From Sulfurimonas sp. (GTDB taxonomy: Bacteria; Campylobacterota; Campylobacteria; Campylobacterales; Sulfurimonadaceae), in NCBI GenBank assembly GCA_027082875.1, contig JALWTK010000086.1, positions 1 to 64,000 of the forward strand: a stretch of 64,000 bases of DNA. The letters run 5' to 3'. Positions 53,589-64,000 of this stretch are shown here, in pieces. Numbering within the stretch: the stretch's first letter is position 1; each line of letters opens with the position of its first letter. The notes beneath the pieces were generated by a model. The model searched no databases and was not told where the DNA came from. It saw only the letters and a program-made list of their open reading frames with translations. The position numbers and the translations under genes were made by a program.

Positions 53589-54274
53589 TTTCTAAATTCC
53601 CTATTTGCAAAATTTGCTTCTATTAATGTTCTTGTATAAGCCATCTGTGGATTGTCTATAATATCTTTCATCCTACCGCTCTCTACAACTCTACCCTCTT
53701 TTAAAACACAAATATCTTCGCATAAATTTTGTGCTGAGGCTATATCATGTGTTACAAAGAGTATCAAAAAATTCTCTTGTTTTTGTAGCTTTTTAAGTAA
53801 CTCAATAACTACTACACGAGTCTGGGGATCAAGTGCAGTAGTTGGTTCATCAAGAAGAAGAAGTTTTGGTCTCTTACTAAGTGCCATGGCAATCACTACA
53901 CGTTGTAGCTGTCCACCGGAGAGCTCTGGAGGGAACCTCCCTAAAAGTTCTTTGCCTAACCCAACTTCTTCAAATATTTCATCTAGTCTACTCTTATCCA
54001 CAAAAAACTGCTTAGCAATCTTTGTCAAAGGAGAGAGTGCTGTAAAAGGATTTTGAGGTATAAATGCTACACTTTCCCCTGCTCTTAACTCAAAGTCGCT
54101 CTCACTCTCTAAACTTACTTTCATGCTTGCTGGTAACATCCCAAGTAGTGACTTGAGTGTCAAGCTCTTTCCGCTACCACTCTGACCTACTAACGCAAGA
54201 GAACTCTCTATCTCGAATGCTATATCAACTAAGCGAGTCTGCTCTAAATCAATAGTAAGTTTTTTAACTTTCAT
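53585..54274 (-). CDS. Lone ABC transporter ATP-binding protein (peptide/nickel type)
   Basis: The 229-residue ATPase has Walker A GQSGSGKSLT (about 33-41), Q-loop FIPQNPFTALSPLTKIAKQF, signature LSGGQLQRVVIAMALSKRPKLLLLDEPTTALDP, and switch histidine in VTHDIASAQ. The Q-loop and signature resemble the Dpp/Opp/Nik family. No permease or binding-protein gene is next to it, so the partner is elsewhere or the protein acts alone. Overlaps bioF and the PBP gene by 4 bp each. Confidence 0.85.
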   Translation of the reverse strand: MKVKKLTIDLEQTRLVDIAFEIESSLALVGQSGSGKSLTLKSLLGMLPASMKVSLESESDFELRAGESVAFIPQNPFTALSPLTKIAKQFFVDKSRLDEIFEEVGLGKELLGRFPPELSGGQLQRVVIAMALSKRPKLLLLDEPTTALDPQTRVVVIELLKKLQKQENFLILFVTHDIASAQNLCEDICVLKEGRVVESGRMKDIIDNPQMAYTRTLIEANFANREFRK

Positions 54275-55371
54275 CTTTTTTCGCTCATAACATATAAACT
54301 TTTACATACAGCTCGAAGTTCTTCAACAGACTCCCCCACTCTAGCGATAAGCCGAATTATCGCACGAGGAACAGTAGGTTGACGTATTCCACCTACACTA
54401 TAGCCTTGTGCTATCAGCATATCTTTTATCTCAATAACTTTCTTGTTGTCATCAATGACAACAGGTACAATAAGCCCTGCAACCGAAATACCAAGTTCCT
54501 CTTTGACAACAAGTTGCCTCTCTTTAATCTCATCTTTTAAACTCTCACAGTTTTGTAGAATATACTCAAGAGATTTATGTGCTAAAAGTGTATCATAAAG
54601 TGAAAGTGATGTTGCATAAATAATAGGCTTCGCACGGTTAATAAGATACTCAACTATATGCTCGTCAGCTAAGATAAATGCTCCAAAACTTCCATAAGCC
54701 TTGCCTAGTGTTCCCATCTTTATGTGATTTACTTTTGGCACTATACCATAGTAATCAAACACTCCCATAAGTTTCTCACCTATAATACCACTACTGTGTG
54801 CTTCATCTACGATGAGCAGAGCATTTGCACTATCTACTATATCAAATACTTCGCGTTTACAAAGGTCTCCATCCATGGAGTAGATGCCCTCTACTGCTAC
54901 TATCTTGCGTTTAGCCTGAGAGTTTTTTAGTAGAGTCTTTAACTCATCCATATCGTTATGCTTAAAAAACACAACATCAATATGCTTGAGATTTGATGCA
55001 AGTACTCCCGATGCATGATACAGTTCATCCATAAAAAGAGTATCACCCTTTCTTACAAGTGATTCCATAAGAGCAATATTTGCATTAAATCCACTTCCAA
55101 GAACTACACCTGCTTCAAAATCATTTGCCAAACATAAAGCATCTTCAAAATCCTTATGTATCTGATGATAGCCACTCACAAGCATGGATGCCTTACTTGC
55201 ATGTATATCAGAATTATTTAATAGCTCTACAGTTTTTTGATGCAATAATTTATTGTGTGCAAGTCCAAGGTAATCATTTGAAGAAAAATCTTTGAGCTTG
55301 TTTGAGAGAACTTCTCGAGTTCTATATCGTCCTGATCTCTTCAGTGCTTTGAGCTCGTTTTCGTAAAACAT
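54271..55371 (-). CDS. 8-amino-7-oxononanoate synthase-like PLP enzyme
   Basis: The 366-residue alpha-oxoamine synthase has FSSNDYLGLAHNKLL, GSGFNANIALMESLV, IVDEAHSSGIIGEKLMG (PLP-binding Asp/His) and the PLP lysine in GTLGKAYGSFGAF. It is closest to BioF of biotin synthesis. Related Kbl enzymes are an alternative, but the shape favours BioF. No other biotin gene is in the window. It overlaps its neighbours. Confidence 0.85.
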   Translation of the reverse strand: MFYENELKALKRSGRYRTREVLSNKLKDFSSNDYLGLAHNKLLHQKTVELLNNSDIHASKASMLVSGYHQIHKDFEDALCLANDFEAGVVLGSGFNANIALMESLVRKGDTLFMDELYHASGVLASNLKHIDVVFFKHNDMDELKTLLKNSQAKRKIVAVEGIYSMDGDLCKREVFDIVDSANALLIVDEAHSSGIIGEKLMGVFDYYGIVPKVNHIKMGTLGKAYGSFGAFILADEHIVEYLINRAKPIIYATSLSLYDTLLAHKSLEYILQNCESLKDEIKERQLVVKEELGISVAGLIVPVVIDDNKKVIEIKDMLIAQGYSVGGIRQPTVPRAIIRLIARVGESVEELRAVCKSLYVMSEKR

Positions 55372-56327
55372 TACCCTATAACGACCCTGTTTCGCCCACT
55401 CTCTTTTGCTCTATAGAGTGCTTTATCTGCACGACTATAGATACTCTCTTCATCATCACCTTTCACATACTCAACCACTCCAAAACTCATAGTAATTGAA
55501 GTGACTTTTTTATGCTCTTCAACAAGTTTTCGCAGTTTCTGGGCAAGGAGATATCCCTTATCTTTTGTTGTGTAAGGAAGTATAAGAGTAAATTCCTCAC
55601 CCCCTATTCTACAAAAAGTATCTACTTCCCTTAGTGTATACGAGATAAGACGTGTGTACTCTTTAAGTACTTTATCTCCTATATCGTGTCCCAGAGAGTC
55701 ATTAATTTTTTTGAAAAAGTCTATATCCATCATTACCAAAGAAAAAGGATGTAGATAACGCTGTGCTAAGATAATTTGCTTTAAGAGAACATCATCATAA
55801 AGTTTTCTATTGCCTATATGTGTCAGTTCATCTTTTATACTTAAAGAAACGAGCTCATGTCTTGTAGTCTCTTGTTCTGTAATGTCTGAAAGTATTAGTG
55901 CATATATATTTTTCTGTTCATCTATAAGTGAAGCTGAGGCTAAAAAATAGTAAATTTCTTCATCAATTTTCATTTTAATTTTATGTTTTATCATCTGAAA
56001 TGTTACTAAGTATTCTACCCAAGAAACACCATCATTAATAGGGGAGAGATATCCCTCTTCTTCTACAAAAAATTCACATATACAAGTATGTTTTTTAGAG
56101 AAGTCTGTAATATTATTAAACTCAAGGAAGTACTTAAAGAATGTTTTGTTTGCACTCAAAATATTTCTTTGATCACTCAAAAGTACAATATTCGTAGAGG
56201 TGTCAATAATTGACTTATAGTAAGCCTGTTGACGAGAAAACTTCTTAAGAAAGTTGGTACTTAATAGTGAAATAAGAAAGATTATTACAAGAGCTACTCC
56301 GGCAATGAGTTCATAAGATATAAACAT
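55371..56327 (-). CDS. Membrane-bound diguanylate cyclase with PAS domain
   Basis: The 318-residue protein has an N-terminal membrane helix (about 7-25), a PAS-like domain (about 38-150, SIIDTSTNIVLLSDQRNILSANKTFFKYF) and a GGDEF domain (about 160-318) with active site RIGGEEFTLI. An intact inhibitory site (R-E-V-D, five residues upstream of GGEEF) is present, so product feedback is likely. It makes cyclic di-GMP. It overlaps the maf gene by 17 bp. Confidence 0.9.
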   Translation of the reverse strand: MFISYELIAGVALVIIFLISLLSTNFLKKFSRQQAYYKSIIDTSTNIVLLSDQRNILSANKTFFKYFLEFNNITDFSKKHTCICEFFVEEEGYLSPINDGVSWVEYLVTFQMIKHKIKMKIDEEIYYFLASASLIDEQKNIYALILSDITEQETTRHELVSLSIKDELTHIGNRKLYDDVLLKQIILAQRYLHPFSLVMMDIDFFKKINDSLGHDIGDKVLKEYTRLISYTLREVDTFCRIGGEEFTLILPYTTKDKGYLLAQKLRKLVEEHKKVTSITMSFGVVEYVKGDDEESIYSRADKALYRAKESGRNRVVIG

Positions 56328-56880
56328 TAGTTTTCTCCATAAACCGAGCGAGGACTTCTACACTCAGACCCATAGCGGTGGACTCATATCCACGGACTTC
56401 TTTGATATAAGACTTACAAAAACCCTCAACCATACAAGCACCAGCCTTACCTCGCCACTCTCCACTCTCCAAGTAAGCATCCAAGTCATCTACATCAAAA
56501 TCAGCAAATATATAATCAGTCTGTGAAATATCTATCACTTTCTTCGCTTTGGACTCATAAATCATACAGGTAATGATGCTCGTAATATTTCCACTTTGTG
56601 TCATTAAAATATTACGAGCATCATCTACACACTTTGCTTTTCTTAGAATATGTCCTTGTGAAGTAACCACGGTATCTGCTACAAGAAGTGGTATATCTTC
56701 GCAACCAAAAGCATCTATATTAGCATTGTACTTACCTAGTGTTGCTTGATACACAAAGTTTTTTGGAGAGAGTGCGACTATGCTATCTTCATCAAAATCC
56801 ACACTCTCTTGAATAAATGCGATACCTGCATTTCTCAGTAGCATTGATCGGGTTTGAGAAGAGGAGCAGAGTCTAAGCAT
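56311..56880 (-). CDS. maf: Maf-family nucleotide pyrophosphatase
   Basis: The 189-residue protein has the Maf features: LCSSSQTRSMLLRNAGIAFIQ at the N-terminus, PLLVADTVVTSQGHILRKAKCVDDARNILMTQSGN with the conserved VADTVV-type acidic residue, and the C-terminal GKAGACMVEGFCKSYIKEVRGYESTAMGLSVE. Maf proteins hydrolyse modified or non-canonical nucleotides. It overlaps the membrane-protein gene by 8 bp. Confidence 0.87.
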   Translation of the reverse strand: MLRLCSSSQTRSMLLRNAGIAFIQESVDFDEDSIVALSPKNFVYQATLGKYNANIDAFGCEDIPLLVADTVVTSQGHILRKAKCVDDARNILMTQSGNITSIITCMIYESKAKKVIDISQTDYIFADFDVDDLDAYLESGEWRGKAGACMVEGFCKSYIKEVRGYESTAMGLSVEVLARFMEKTNVYIL

Positions 56881-57406
56881 TTCTAAGTGTTACTCCAAGA
56901 TAGATAGCAATGAGACCGAGGATAATGTTAAGTGGTACCATATACTTACCAATGAGACTTAGTCCAGATGCTGCACCGGCGCTATCACCTTTGGCTAACA
57001 GCTTATCCGCCGATGAACGTTTGTATGCCATAAGAGCGAGGTTTCCTGTCATTATCATCCATATAACCTCTTTAACATGTACAATGTTATAAATATGCAT
57101 AGCATACTCACTTATAACATTTCCATTTTCATCTACAGCAGCAGCACGAAATCCAAGACTCACAGCCATAATAACCGCAGTAATAATGAGAGTAATAACA
57201 AAAGGTGTGACTATGATAAAGAGGCGTTTGAGAGCATGAGAGATGCGTTCAAGTCTATGAAGAGGGTTCTCTATCTCAAGAAAAGAGTTATGAGCAGCAA
57301 AACGCATAGCGATCATACCACCAACCCACACAACAGCAGAGAGAATATGTAAAAATACTATCTCAGTCCCAAAGTTTCCAAAGAGGGTCATCATAAAGTC
57401 TTTCAT
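56873..57406 (-). CDS. CopD/HemJ-like membrane protein of unknown function
   Basis: The 177-residue protein has four predicted helices with [23 protein letters not shown] (His in helix 1), [46 protein letters not shown] and [21 protein letters not shown]. The histidines in helices 1 and 3 recall CopD-like haem or copper membrane proteins. The start may be the ATG at residue 5 or 6. It overlaps alaS by 4 bp. No function is known. Confidence 0.7.
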   Translation of the reverse strand: MKDFMMTLFGNFGTEIVFLHILSAVVWVGGMIAMRFAAHNSFLEIENPLHRLERISHALKRLFIIVTPFVITLIITAVIMAVSLGFRAAAVDENGNVISEYAMHIYNIVHVKEVIWMIMTGNLALMAYKRSSADKLLAKGDSAGAASGLSLIGKYMVPLNIILGLIAIYLGVTLRNA

Positions 57407-59958
57407 TGTGCTAGTGCCTCTTGGATAAATGCAAGTGACGCCTCTTTTGCTTCAGGAAGCCTACTAGCATCTTTTCCACCGGCTTGTGCAAAGTCTGGAC
57501 GACCACCTCCACCACCACCAAGGATTGGAGCAATTTTTTTGATCCAATCACCAGCTTTTGCATTGGCATCTTTCACACCACAAGCTATGAGAACTTTATC
57601 TCCTTTTACTTGAAAGAGCATTGCACAGAGTTTTTCATTTTCATTTTTAAGAGCATCTATCTTCTCTTTGATATCGCCAGTTGGGTACTCTTCAACCACA
57701 ACAGCCACACCATGTATCTCATCAGCACTTATCTCTACTTTTGCAGACTCTTGTGCCTCTTTGAGTTCACTTTTTAACTCCACTACAGAAGATTTAAGTC
57801 TATTAATTCCTGCAAGAAGGTCTAAGTTTTTCACTTCTGCTTGTGCATCTTGCACTAAGGTTCTCTGCTCACAAAAGTACTTATAAGCCGCATTTCCACA
57901 AACAGCTTCAATACGTCTCACACCAGCTGAAACACCAGACTCTTTTGTGATGATAAATGAGCCGATATTTGCAGTATTTGTTACATGAACGCCACCACAA
58001 AACTCAATACTCGCATCCCCAAAACTTACAACACGAACTTCATCACCATACTTCTCTCCAAACTGAGATTTTGCACCAGATTTCTTCGCATCTTCTATAC
58101 CTAGCACTTCTGTTTTAGCTGTGATGCCACGCATGATTTCGTAGTTTACACGTTGCTCTATTTCGCTTAACTCCGCATCACTAATAGGTTTTGGATGAGA
58201 GAAGTCAAAACGCAAACGCGATGCTTCATTGAGTGAACCTGCTTGTGCGATATGATCACCTAATATGTCTGAGAGTACCGCATGTAAAAGGTGTGTAGCC
58301 GAATGGTGTTTGATAATTTCATTTCTAGAAATATCTACTTTTGCATCTACTACAGTACCTACTTTAAGTGCCTTAGTAACTTCTATCTCCACAAGAGAGA
58401 GACCGAAAAATTTCTTCGTATCAAGAACTTTTGCAAAACCTTCAAGCTCACCCTCATCTCCAGTCTGTCCACCACTCTCTGCATAAAATGGAGTGATATC
58501 TAAAAGTGCCCAACCATTTTCACCTGCATTTAAACTCTCTACTCTTTTATACTCTGCATTTAAAAGAGCTTGCACTTCACCCGAGTGTGTTGTAAACTCA
58601 TAGCCAACAAAAGTGTTCTCGCCAAACTCTTCAAGGAGTGCTTTAAAGTCCCCTTGAGTTGCCACGTCACCGGAGCCTTTCCAAGCTGCTTTAGCCCGTG
58701 TGCGTTGCTCAAGCATAAGGGATTCAAACTTCTCGCTATCAAGCCCTAAGTTTTTCTCTTTGAGCATATCTTCAGTGAGGTCTAGGGGAAAGCCAAAAGT
58801 ATCATAAAGTTTAAACGCCACTTCACCGCTAAATACTTTGTCCGTGTTCTTTAATTCTTCTTCAAAGAGTGCTATCCCAGACTCAATAGTCTTGAAAAAT
58901 CTCGCCTCTTCAAGTTGGATCTGTTCTTTTACAGCTTCTGATTTTTGTGCTAAGTAGTCATACTCTTTACCCATTATAGCTACTAAAGTATCAACTATTT
59001 TGTACATAAATGGCTCACGGAATCCTAAAAGATACCCATGTCTTACAGCACGACGAAGAATACGACGAAGTACATAACCACGACCTTCGTTTGAGAAGTT
59101 TGTTCCTTGAGAGAGCAAGAAAACAGCCGTTCTTATGTGGTCAGCGATAACGCGATAAGAGGCACCTGTTTTATAAACATATTCCTTACCGATCATCTGC
59201 TCTACCTGCTCTATCATTGGCATAAAAAGTGATGAACCGTAGTTAGAAGTTTTACCCTCTTTGATGGCTACAACACGTTCAAGTCCCATACCAGTATCTA
59301 TAGAAGGTTTCGCAAGAGGGATTCTCTCTCCGCCTTTTTCTTTGACTTCATACTGCATGAAAACAAGGTTCCAGATCTCTAAAAATCTATCACCCTCTCC
59401 ACCCATTTTATCCTCAGGGCCATTGAACTCCTCGTGCCCTTGATCATAAAAGATCTCAGAACATGGACCACAAGGACCTGTATCACCCATAGACCAAAAG
59501 TTATCAGCATCACCAAGACGCATAATTCTATCTGCCGCTATGTGCTTTTTCCACATCTCCTCCGCTTCATCATCAGAGTCATGTACAGTTACCCAAAGTT
59601 TGTCTATGTCAAGTTCAAGAACTTTAGTAATAAACTCCCAAGCAAAACCAATCGCCTCTTCTTTAAAGTAGTCTCCAAAAGAGAAGTTCCCCATCATCTC
59701 AAAGAAAGTGTGGTGGCGTGCAGTATGTCCTACATTTTCAAGGTCATTATGCTTTCCACCTGCGCGAATACAAGTCTGACAAGATGTCGCACGAGGGTTA
59801 GCAGGTCTTGGAATTTCACCTGTAAATATCGACTTAAAGGGAACCATTCCCGCATTGTTAAAAAGAAGTGTCGCATCATCTGGCACCAAAGGTGCTGAAG
59901 CTACACGGCTATGTTGTTTTGATTCAAAAAATCTTAGGTACTCTTCTCTAATATCCAT
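57403..59958 (-). CDS. alaS: Alanyl-tRNA synthetase
   Basis: The 851-residue class II synthetase has motif 1-3 core (about 1-440), the editing domain with [12 protein letters not shown] (HxxxH) and [11 protein letters not shown] (zinc Cys/His), and a C-terminal domain ending with [23 protein letters not shown]. Length is normal. It opens a seven-gene leftward cluster running to the PBP1A gene. A TATAAT lies at 59992-59987. Confidence 0.97.
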   Translation of the reverse strand: MDIREEYLRFFESKQHSRVASAPLVPDDATLLFNNAGMVPFKSIFTGEIPRPANPRATSCQTCIRAGGKHNDLENVGHTARHHTFFEMMGNFSFGDYFKEEAIGFAWEFITKVLELDIDKLWVTVHDSDDEAEEMWKKHIAADRIMRLGDADNFWSMGDTGPCGPCSEIFYDQGHEEFNGPEDKMGGEGDRFLEIWNLVFMQYEVKEKGGERIPLAKPSIDTGMGLERVVAIKEGKTSNYGSSLFMPMIEQVEQMIGKEYVYKTGASYRVIADHIRTAVFLLSQGTNFSNEGRGYVLRRILRRAVRHGYLLGFREPFMYKIVDTLVAIMGKEYDYLAQKSEAVKEQIQLEEARFFKTIESGIALFEEELKNTDKVFSGEVAFKLYDTFGFPLDLTEDMLKEKNLGLDSEKFESLMLEQRTRAKAAWKGSGDVATQGDFKALLEEFGENTFVGYEFTTHSGEVQALLNAEYKRVESLNAGENGWALLDITPFYAESGGQTGDEGELEGFAKVLDTKKFFGLSLVEIEVTKALKVGTVVDAKVDISRNEIIKHHSATHLLHAVLSDILGDHIAQAGSLNEASRLRFDFSHPKPISDAELSEIEQRVNYEIMRGITAKTEVLGIEDAKKSGAKSQFGEKYGDEVRVVSFGDASIEFCGGVHVTNTANIGSFIITKESGVSAGVRRIEAVCGNAAYKYFCEQRTLVQDAQAEVKNLDLLAGINRLKSSVVELKSELKEAQESAKVEISADEIHGVAVVVEEYPTGDIKEKIDALKNENEKLCAMLFQVKGDKVLIACGVKDANAKAGDWIKKIAPILGGGGGGRPDFAQAGGKDASRLPEAKEASLAFIQEALAQ

Positions 59959-59986
59959 AATTACATCTCTTTTATAAAATTACGCG

Positions 59987-59992
59987 ATTATA
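59987..59992 (-). promoter_or_regulatory. -10 box for alaS
   Basis: TATAAT in GGATATAATCGC on the minus strand, 29 bp before the ATG. Confidence 0.55.
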
Positions 59993-60028
59993 TCCTAAAT
60001 GAACTATATTTTACTTTAGAGATTCCCT

Positions 60029-61459
60029 TTATCCTTTCAAAATCTCTTCCATTTTTAAAACTCTATCATCAAATACTTCTTCTCCATCATAATAAAGAAG
60101 TGGGAGAGTGTAACTACTATTCTCTTCAGTTGACTTTATGGCTATATTATCAGGACTTATAGTTGTAATACCAGCTAAATTTTCTAACTCCCAATCGATA
60201 TTTACTGAGGTAATATAGACTAATTCCGAACAGACTAACTTCTCACTGTTTTGAGCATCATACTCAAAATCATACTCCTTGCCTAACTGGCGAAATAAAA
60301 GTAAAATTCTCTTTTTCAAATCCTCTGTGGATTCCTCTTTTTCATGCATAATAGCGATATCATCGACATTTAAAAACTCATCAATACTTACAAGTTGCAC
60401 ACCATCTCTCAATGCCCCTTCTATAGTATTACCGGCACTTATCTTTTCATGATAAGGAACTACAACTGGATCATCCCAAAGACCAAGTGTACGAAGCTCT
60501 TCCTCATTTCCAATATAGACTGCAACATGCCCCCAAAAACCAGGAATAAGTTTATCCGTTAATCTAAAAGGTGTTTTATCCAAAAGGATATCTCCTATTT
60601 GCAAAGTCATTTCAACATTTGCAGAAGCATCTTTATCTCCATAGAATAGACCCTTTCGAACTTCTACGAGACCTGCTGTATTACCTATCTCTTCACTTAC
60701 ACTACCGAATATATCCGACCAAATAGAGTCAATATAGTCTAAAATAGTATCATAACTACTAGTAAGTGAGTCCAACAATGAGGGATCCTCTCGAAGTCCA
60801 TTTTGATAAGATATACTATTTTCAACAAGCATCTGTAAATATATAAAGAAATCATCTTTCTCTTCTTTATAGTCCCCTATTCCTTTTTGGTAATAATGTA
60901 TCATAGCACTTACCGCTCGTAAATTTTGCTGGGAATTATACTCATCTGTTATATCTTGTAAAACATCTTCTGAAATGCCATATGCACTATCTGAAGAGTT
61001 TACAATACCTCTTAAAGTATCATCTCCTTGGTACTTTTTATAAACAAGGTTATAGTTATCATATTGTATAAGCATAGCTGATAGACTTATCATTACAAGC
61101 TCAAACTGTATCTTTTTACTATACTGAGTATCTCCATCCTTTACAATATAACGGTATGCAGCCATATAGTAGTTTGTCTCCTCTCTAGCATCTAAATAAT
61201 CTGCTATCAAGGAATGTAAAGAATCTAAATCTTTTCCAGAGAGATACTCCTTAGACGAGAGATCATTGTAAAGTGTAAATGCCTTAACTCTCTTTACCAG
61301 TGCCTTTTCCACATAACTCTGGTAAGGAATACTACTATTTTCATCTAAATGAGAGATGATTTCAGAATTTTGTAAATAATTTAATTTTTTCGGATCCTTA
61401 CTACATGAGGTAAATAATAATACAAGTACAGAAGAGATAATAAGTATAAATAGCTTCAT
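60029..61459 (-). CDS. YiiX-like permuted papain-fold lipoprotein
   Basis: The 476-residue lipoprotein has lipobox LFTSC (Cys about 19) and a helical N-terminal half of unknown function. The C-terminal half (about 275-420) has the permuted NlpC/P60 pattern of YiiX-type proteins: GDILLDK, then FWGHVAVYIG with the catalytic His, and KLVCSELVY with the catalytic Cys. Such enzymes are thought to cleave amide or ester bonds on cell-envelope or lipid substrates. The substrate is unknown. It lies 7 bp after the DUF523 gene. Confidence 0.82.
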   Translation of the reverse strand: MKLFILIISSVLVLLFTSCSKDPKKLNYLQNSEIISHLDENSSIPYQSYVEKALVKRVKAFTLYNDLSSKEYLSGKDLDSLHSLIADYLDAREETNYYMAAYRYIVKDGDTQYSKKIQFELVMISLSAMLIQYDNYNLVYKKYQGDDTLRGIVNSSDSAYGISEDVLQDITDEYNSQQNLRAVSAMIHYYQKGIGDYKEEKDDFFIYLQMLVENSISYQNGLREDPSLLDSLTSSYDTILDYIDSIWSDIFGSVSEEIGNTAGLVEVRKGLFYGDKDASANVEMTLQIGDILLDKTPFRLTDKLIPGFWGHVAVYIGNEEELRTLGLWDDPVVVPYHEKISAGNTIEGALRDGVQLVSIDEFLNVDDIAIMHEKEESTEDLKKRILLLFRQLGKEYDFEYDAQNSEKLVCSELVYITSVNIDWELENLAGITTISPDNIAIKSTEENSSYTLPLLYYDGEEVFDDRVLKMEEILKG

Positions 61460-61466
61460 ATATTCC

Positions 61467-61931
61467 TTATGATGATGTTGTGGAGGTATCTAAAAGAGGT
61501 GAGTTTTCATCTAATAGTGGTATTATAGCATAATGCTCTTGAAATATTTTTGTAGCGATTCCGCTTCCCCAATAGAGAAAGTTGCCATCTTTATCCAATA
61601 CAGGTGTAGTGCCATTACCACAAGAAGGACTTTTTGATTTTAAAACTATTGTATCTACATCTGGATTTTTTATTATAAACTTATAAATTTCATCTTCTAA
61701 AAGCAGTGTTACATCTTCACCAGAATTATCTTGTATAATCCTTTCTGCTCCTTCCACTTTCACCACAGATATTCTCTCACGAGGTGTTCCAAAAAGAGGT
61801 GCTTCTGGACAGAAGGGGATGATCTCATACTCTTTATAAGTTTCCATAACAGCATTTACTGCCTTAGTTTTTCCGTCATAACGACAGTTTTCACCTAGCA
61901 AACAAGCTGAAATAATAACTTTTTTCTTCAT
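61467..61931 (-). CDS. DUF523 family protein
   Basis: The 154-residue protein has the conserved cysteine motifs ISACLLGENCRYDGKTK (about 7-23), PFCPEAPLFGTPRERISV and LKSKSPSCGNGTTPVLD. These cysteines could bind a metal or iron-sulphur centre. The function is unknown. It shares a transcript with the YiiX-like gene behind a -10 at 61965-61960. Confidence 0.8.
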   Translation of the reverse strand: MKKKVIISACLLGENCRYDGKTKAVNAVMETYKEYEIIPFCPEAPLFGTPRERISVVKVEGAERIIQDNSGEDVTLLLEDEIYKFIIKNPDVDTIVLKSKSPSCGNGTTPVLDKDGNFLYWGSGIATKIFQEHYAIIPLLDENSPLLDTSTTSS

Positions 61932-61959
61932 TTCAATCCTTCTACAAAAATATTTTGGT

Positions 61960-61965
61960 ATTATA
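61960..61965 (-). promoter_or_regulatory. -10 box for the DUF523/YiiX transcript
   Basis: TATAAT on the minus strand, 29 bp upstream of the DUF523 ATG, inside a short divergent promoter region shared with the FapA-family gene. Confidence 0.5.
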
Positions 61966-61990
61966 TTACAATTTCACCTTAGGTATGTTT

Positions 61991-63790
61991 ATGAACTTTA
62001 CACCTGTCATAAGAACTTCACATTCGATTCCACACTCACTTTTAGAGTTCGCAAAAGAGAGAAAACTAGCCACTAAAAGCATAGATTTTGAGCTCCTTTC
62101 CTTTAGCACTTTACTCCAAAGAGAGGGTGAAAAGAGCTATGAACTCATCAGTGATCCTTCCGTCATTACACTAGAAGAATTACACAATCCTCTTACTTCC
62201 ATAAAACAAGAGTACTCCATTAAAATCAAACCAAAAAGTACTAAAACTTCTATCTCCCTTGTACTTAATGTCAATAAACTCAAAACTAAGGCAAGTATCA
62301 AAATCCTAAAAACTTCTCTTTTTAAAAAATCCAACTCACTCCTCAAAGATCTCAGAGATATGATTTACAGAGAAAAATTGCGACATGGATTATATATTGG
62401 TCTTTTTGAACCAAATCTTGACAAACAACTCACAAAACTCTTGCAAATAGTACCTTATGATAAAGCTCTCCCAAAAGATGTAAGTTTTGGAGTTGCACTT
62501 GGTATACTCCCTCAAATGCCTAGAGATGCTCAACTTGAAAAGCTATTTGAAAAGAGGGAAGAAAGTTCAAAAAATATTCTTGATGGTATCAAAAAAGGTG
62601 AACTTGTCGCTCGTTTTATAAAAGCAAAAAATGGTGTCAATGGACGAGCTTGTACAGGAAAATATCTTAAAGTAAGAGAAGCAAATAGTACTTTACTCAA
62701 GCCAACTATCGACCATACACTTTATGAAAAAGAGTCAAATGATGCCATAGAGTACTTTGCCAAAGAGAGTGGGCATGTTCTCTTTGCGAATAATCTCCTC
62801 AGTATTTCTCAATCTCTTTCCCTTGATGGAGCGAACTTTAAAGAGAGTGCTGTTATTGATGCAGGTGAACTCAACAAAGATATCTCAGTCAACATCACCC
62901 ATAAGAAATCCCATAATGAAGATGCGATTGGAAGGGGTGTCACAATAGATGTCAAGGAGTTAAATGTCGAAGGCTCTATTGCGGCTAATGTCAACATAGC
63001 GACAAAAGAGCTCAAGGTAGATGCGCAAACGCATAAAAACTCTACCATGGAAGTTGAAAATAGTGCAAGTATAAAACTACATCGTGGTGACTTAATAGCA
63101 AACGATGCAGAAGTAGATATGCTTGAGTCTGGGAAAATCACTGCACATGAATCTATATATATCAAAAAGATGTTAGGCGGTGAAGCCATAGCTCCTGTGG
63201 TAAAAGTAGATGAGCTCCTCTCAAATGCTACCATCACCGCTTCAAAACGCATAGAGATAAAGAGTTTACATGGAGAGCACAATCAGCTTATCATCGATCC
63301 AAAGGCCATTGAGAGCTACCACATAAAACTCGATAAGCTCAAAGTGAAAATCAAAAAGCATAAAGAAAAAGTAGCTACTCTTGAGCAGGATTTTGAGAAA
63401 CGCTACTCTGAGCATGTTACACAACTAGATAGAGTAAAAACATTTCAACAAAGAGTTATGAGTGCACAAAAAAGCGGTAAAAAAGCCATGAAGCAGGATA
63501 TACTTCGAGTAAAACTCTACAAACAAAATAGTGTAAAACTAAGTGAAGAGAAAGTACTTATCGAAAAAGAAAAAACAAAATTAGCATCACTTGTGCAAGA
63601 AGAAGAAAAACTGGAAAATAAAGATCTTCATGCACAAATAGTAGTACATTCTAGCTATGATGGGCACTCCAAAGTCACTTTTGTCTCTGTAAAAACAGGG
63701 GAAAAGATAGAGTACTTCCCAGAAGGAGAGATTGAAACAATCTCACTCACTCTTAACGATAAAAATGAGAGAGTAATAAAACTAGACTAG
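61991..63790 (+). CDS. FapA/DUF342 family protein
   Basis: I start at the ATG at 61991, with TTAGG 7 nt upstream. Starts at 61955 or 61985 are less well placed. The 599-residue protein has a FapA N-terminal domain (about 150-235, [21 protein letters not shown]), a beta-helix polymerisation domain (about 240-430, [12 protein letters not shown]-type repeats and [24 protein letters not shown]), a coiled coil (about 440-530) and a short C-terminal domain. FapA-like proteins form membrane or polar assemblies, and in Vibrio they act in transport or polar localisation. The exact role here is unknown. Confidence 0.85.
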   Translation: MNFTPVIRTSHSIPHSLLEFAKERKLATKSIDFELLSFSTLLQREGEKSYELISDPSVITLEELHNPLTSIKQEYSIKIKPKSTKTSISLVLNVNKLKTKASIKILKTSLFKKSNSLLKDLRDMIYREKLRHGLYIGLFEPNLDKQLTKLLQIVPYDKALPKDVSFGVALGILPQMPRDAQLEKLFEKREESSKNILDGIKKGELVARFIKAKNGVNGRACTGKYLKVREANSTLLKPTIDHTLYEKESNDAIEYFAKESGHVLFANNLLSISQSLSLDGANFKESAVIDAGELNKDISVNITHKKSHNEDAIGRGVTIDVKELNVEGSIAANVNIATKELKVDAQTHKNSTMEVENSASIKLHRGDLIANDAEVDMLESGKITAHESIYIKKMLGGEAIAPVVKVDELLSNATITASKRIEIKSLHGEHNQLIIDPKAIESYHIKLDKLKVKIKKHKEKVATLEQDFEKRYSEHVTQLDRVKTFQQRVMSAQKSGKKAMKQDILRVKLYKQNSVKLSEEKVLIEKEKTKLASLVQEEEKLENKDLHAQIVVHSSYDGHSKVTFVSVKTGEKIEYFPEGEIETISLTLNDKNERVIKLD

Positions 63791-64000
63791 CAGATAACAA
63801 CACTCTTAATCTCTGTCATCTCTTCGATGGCAAACTTTGGACCCTCGCGTCCTACACCACTTAACTTAACACCACCATAAGGCTGAATATCAAAACGCAG
63901 AGTCGGCATGTCATTGATGATGATACCACCAGCTTCAAGCTCACTCATAGCTCTTTTCATAAGTCTCAAATCATTCGTAAAAACTGAAAACTGGAGTCCA
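63787..64000 (-). CDS. Aldehyde dehydrogenase, C-terminal fragment (start outside the window)
   Basis: About 71 residues are visible, beginning [18 protein letters not shown] and ending [46 protein letters not shown] is the C-terminal signature of NAD(P)-dependent aldehyde dehydrogenases. The catalytic Cys lies upstream, outside the window. The substrate cannot be inferred. The stop overlaps the FapA-family stop codon by 3 bp. Confidence 0.85.
   Translation of the reverse strand, partial: GLQFSVFTNDLRLMKRAMSELEAGGIIINDMPTLRFDIQPYGGVKLSGVGREGPKFAIEEMTEIKSVVIC

Overview
The window looks like chromosomal DNA of a Campylobacterota (epsilonproteobacterial) bacterium, most likely Sulfurimonas or a close marine relative. 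This rests on the AT-rich sequence, dense gene packing, TATAAT-type -10 boxes without clear -35 elements, an LPP20-type lipoprotein, a glutamine synthetase without the adenylylation tyrosine, and periplasmic multihaem cytochromes c. The genus is inference. About 60 protein genes are supported. I saw no rRNA, tRNA, CRISPR array, insertion sequence or prophage, and no gene-free stretch longer than about 230 bases.

Layout. 1-13.4 kb is mostly housekeeping: a multihaem cytochrome (cut by the window edge), nusB-ribH, kdsA, a DMT exporter, a TerB/J-domain protein, der with a 34-residue membrane peptide, hemJ, hpf, trpS, argF with a pentahaem cytochrome, and hemB. 13.4-14.0 kb is ribA. 14.0-34.4 kb is a roughly 20 kb phosphate-starvation island. 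34.5-36.7 kb holds two convergent fatty-acid desaturases. 36.9-44.0 kb holds ilvE, an SPFH protein, hisIE, two DUF2393 proteins, a radical SAM protein, purF and a J-domain protein. 44.0-47.6 kb holds a DUF234 protein, dinB (apparently with an ATT start) and a Wzz-like gene behind an 11-C tract. 47.7-51.6 kb holds glnA, leuA and a beta-carbonic anhydrase. 51.6-60 kb is a leftward run from alaS to a class A penicillin-binding protein. 60-64 kb holds a YiiX-like lipoprotein, a DUF523 protein, a FapA-family protein and the end of an aldehyde dehydrogenase.

The main discovery is the phosphate island. It contains pstS, an unknown 555-residue protein, pstC-pstA-pstB-phoU, a response regulator and a histidine kinase. 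A phosphate-type porin is divergent from pstS. Two further paralogous response regulators follow. A complete seven-gene TonB system comes next: DUF3450 protein, TtpC-like ExbB, ExbB, ExbD, TonB, TPR protein and TonB-dependent receptor. A beta-helix lipoprotein gene ends the island. Six promoters in the island carry 11-bp direct repeats close to TGTMAYC-AAAR-YGTMAYC, resembling the E. coli PhoB box in sequence and orientation. In five of the six, exactly 9 bp separate the repeats from a -10-like hexamer, and in the sixth the same spacing gives a weaker hexamer. This suggests that TonB-energised outer-membrane uptake, porin diffusion, periplasmic capture and ABC import form one phosphate-scarcity programme. 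The TonB ligand and the roles of the beta-helix lipoprotein and the 555-residue protein cannot be read from the sequence.
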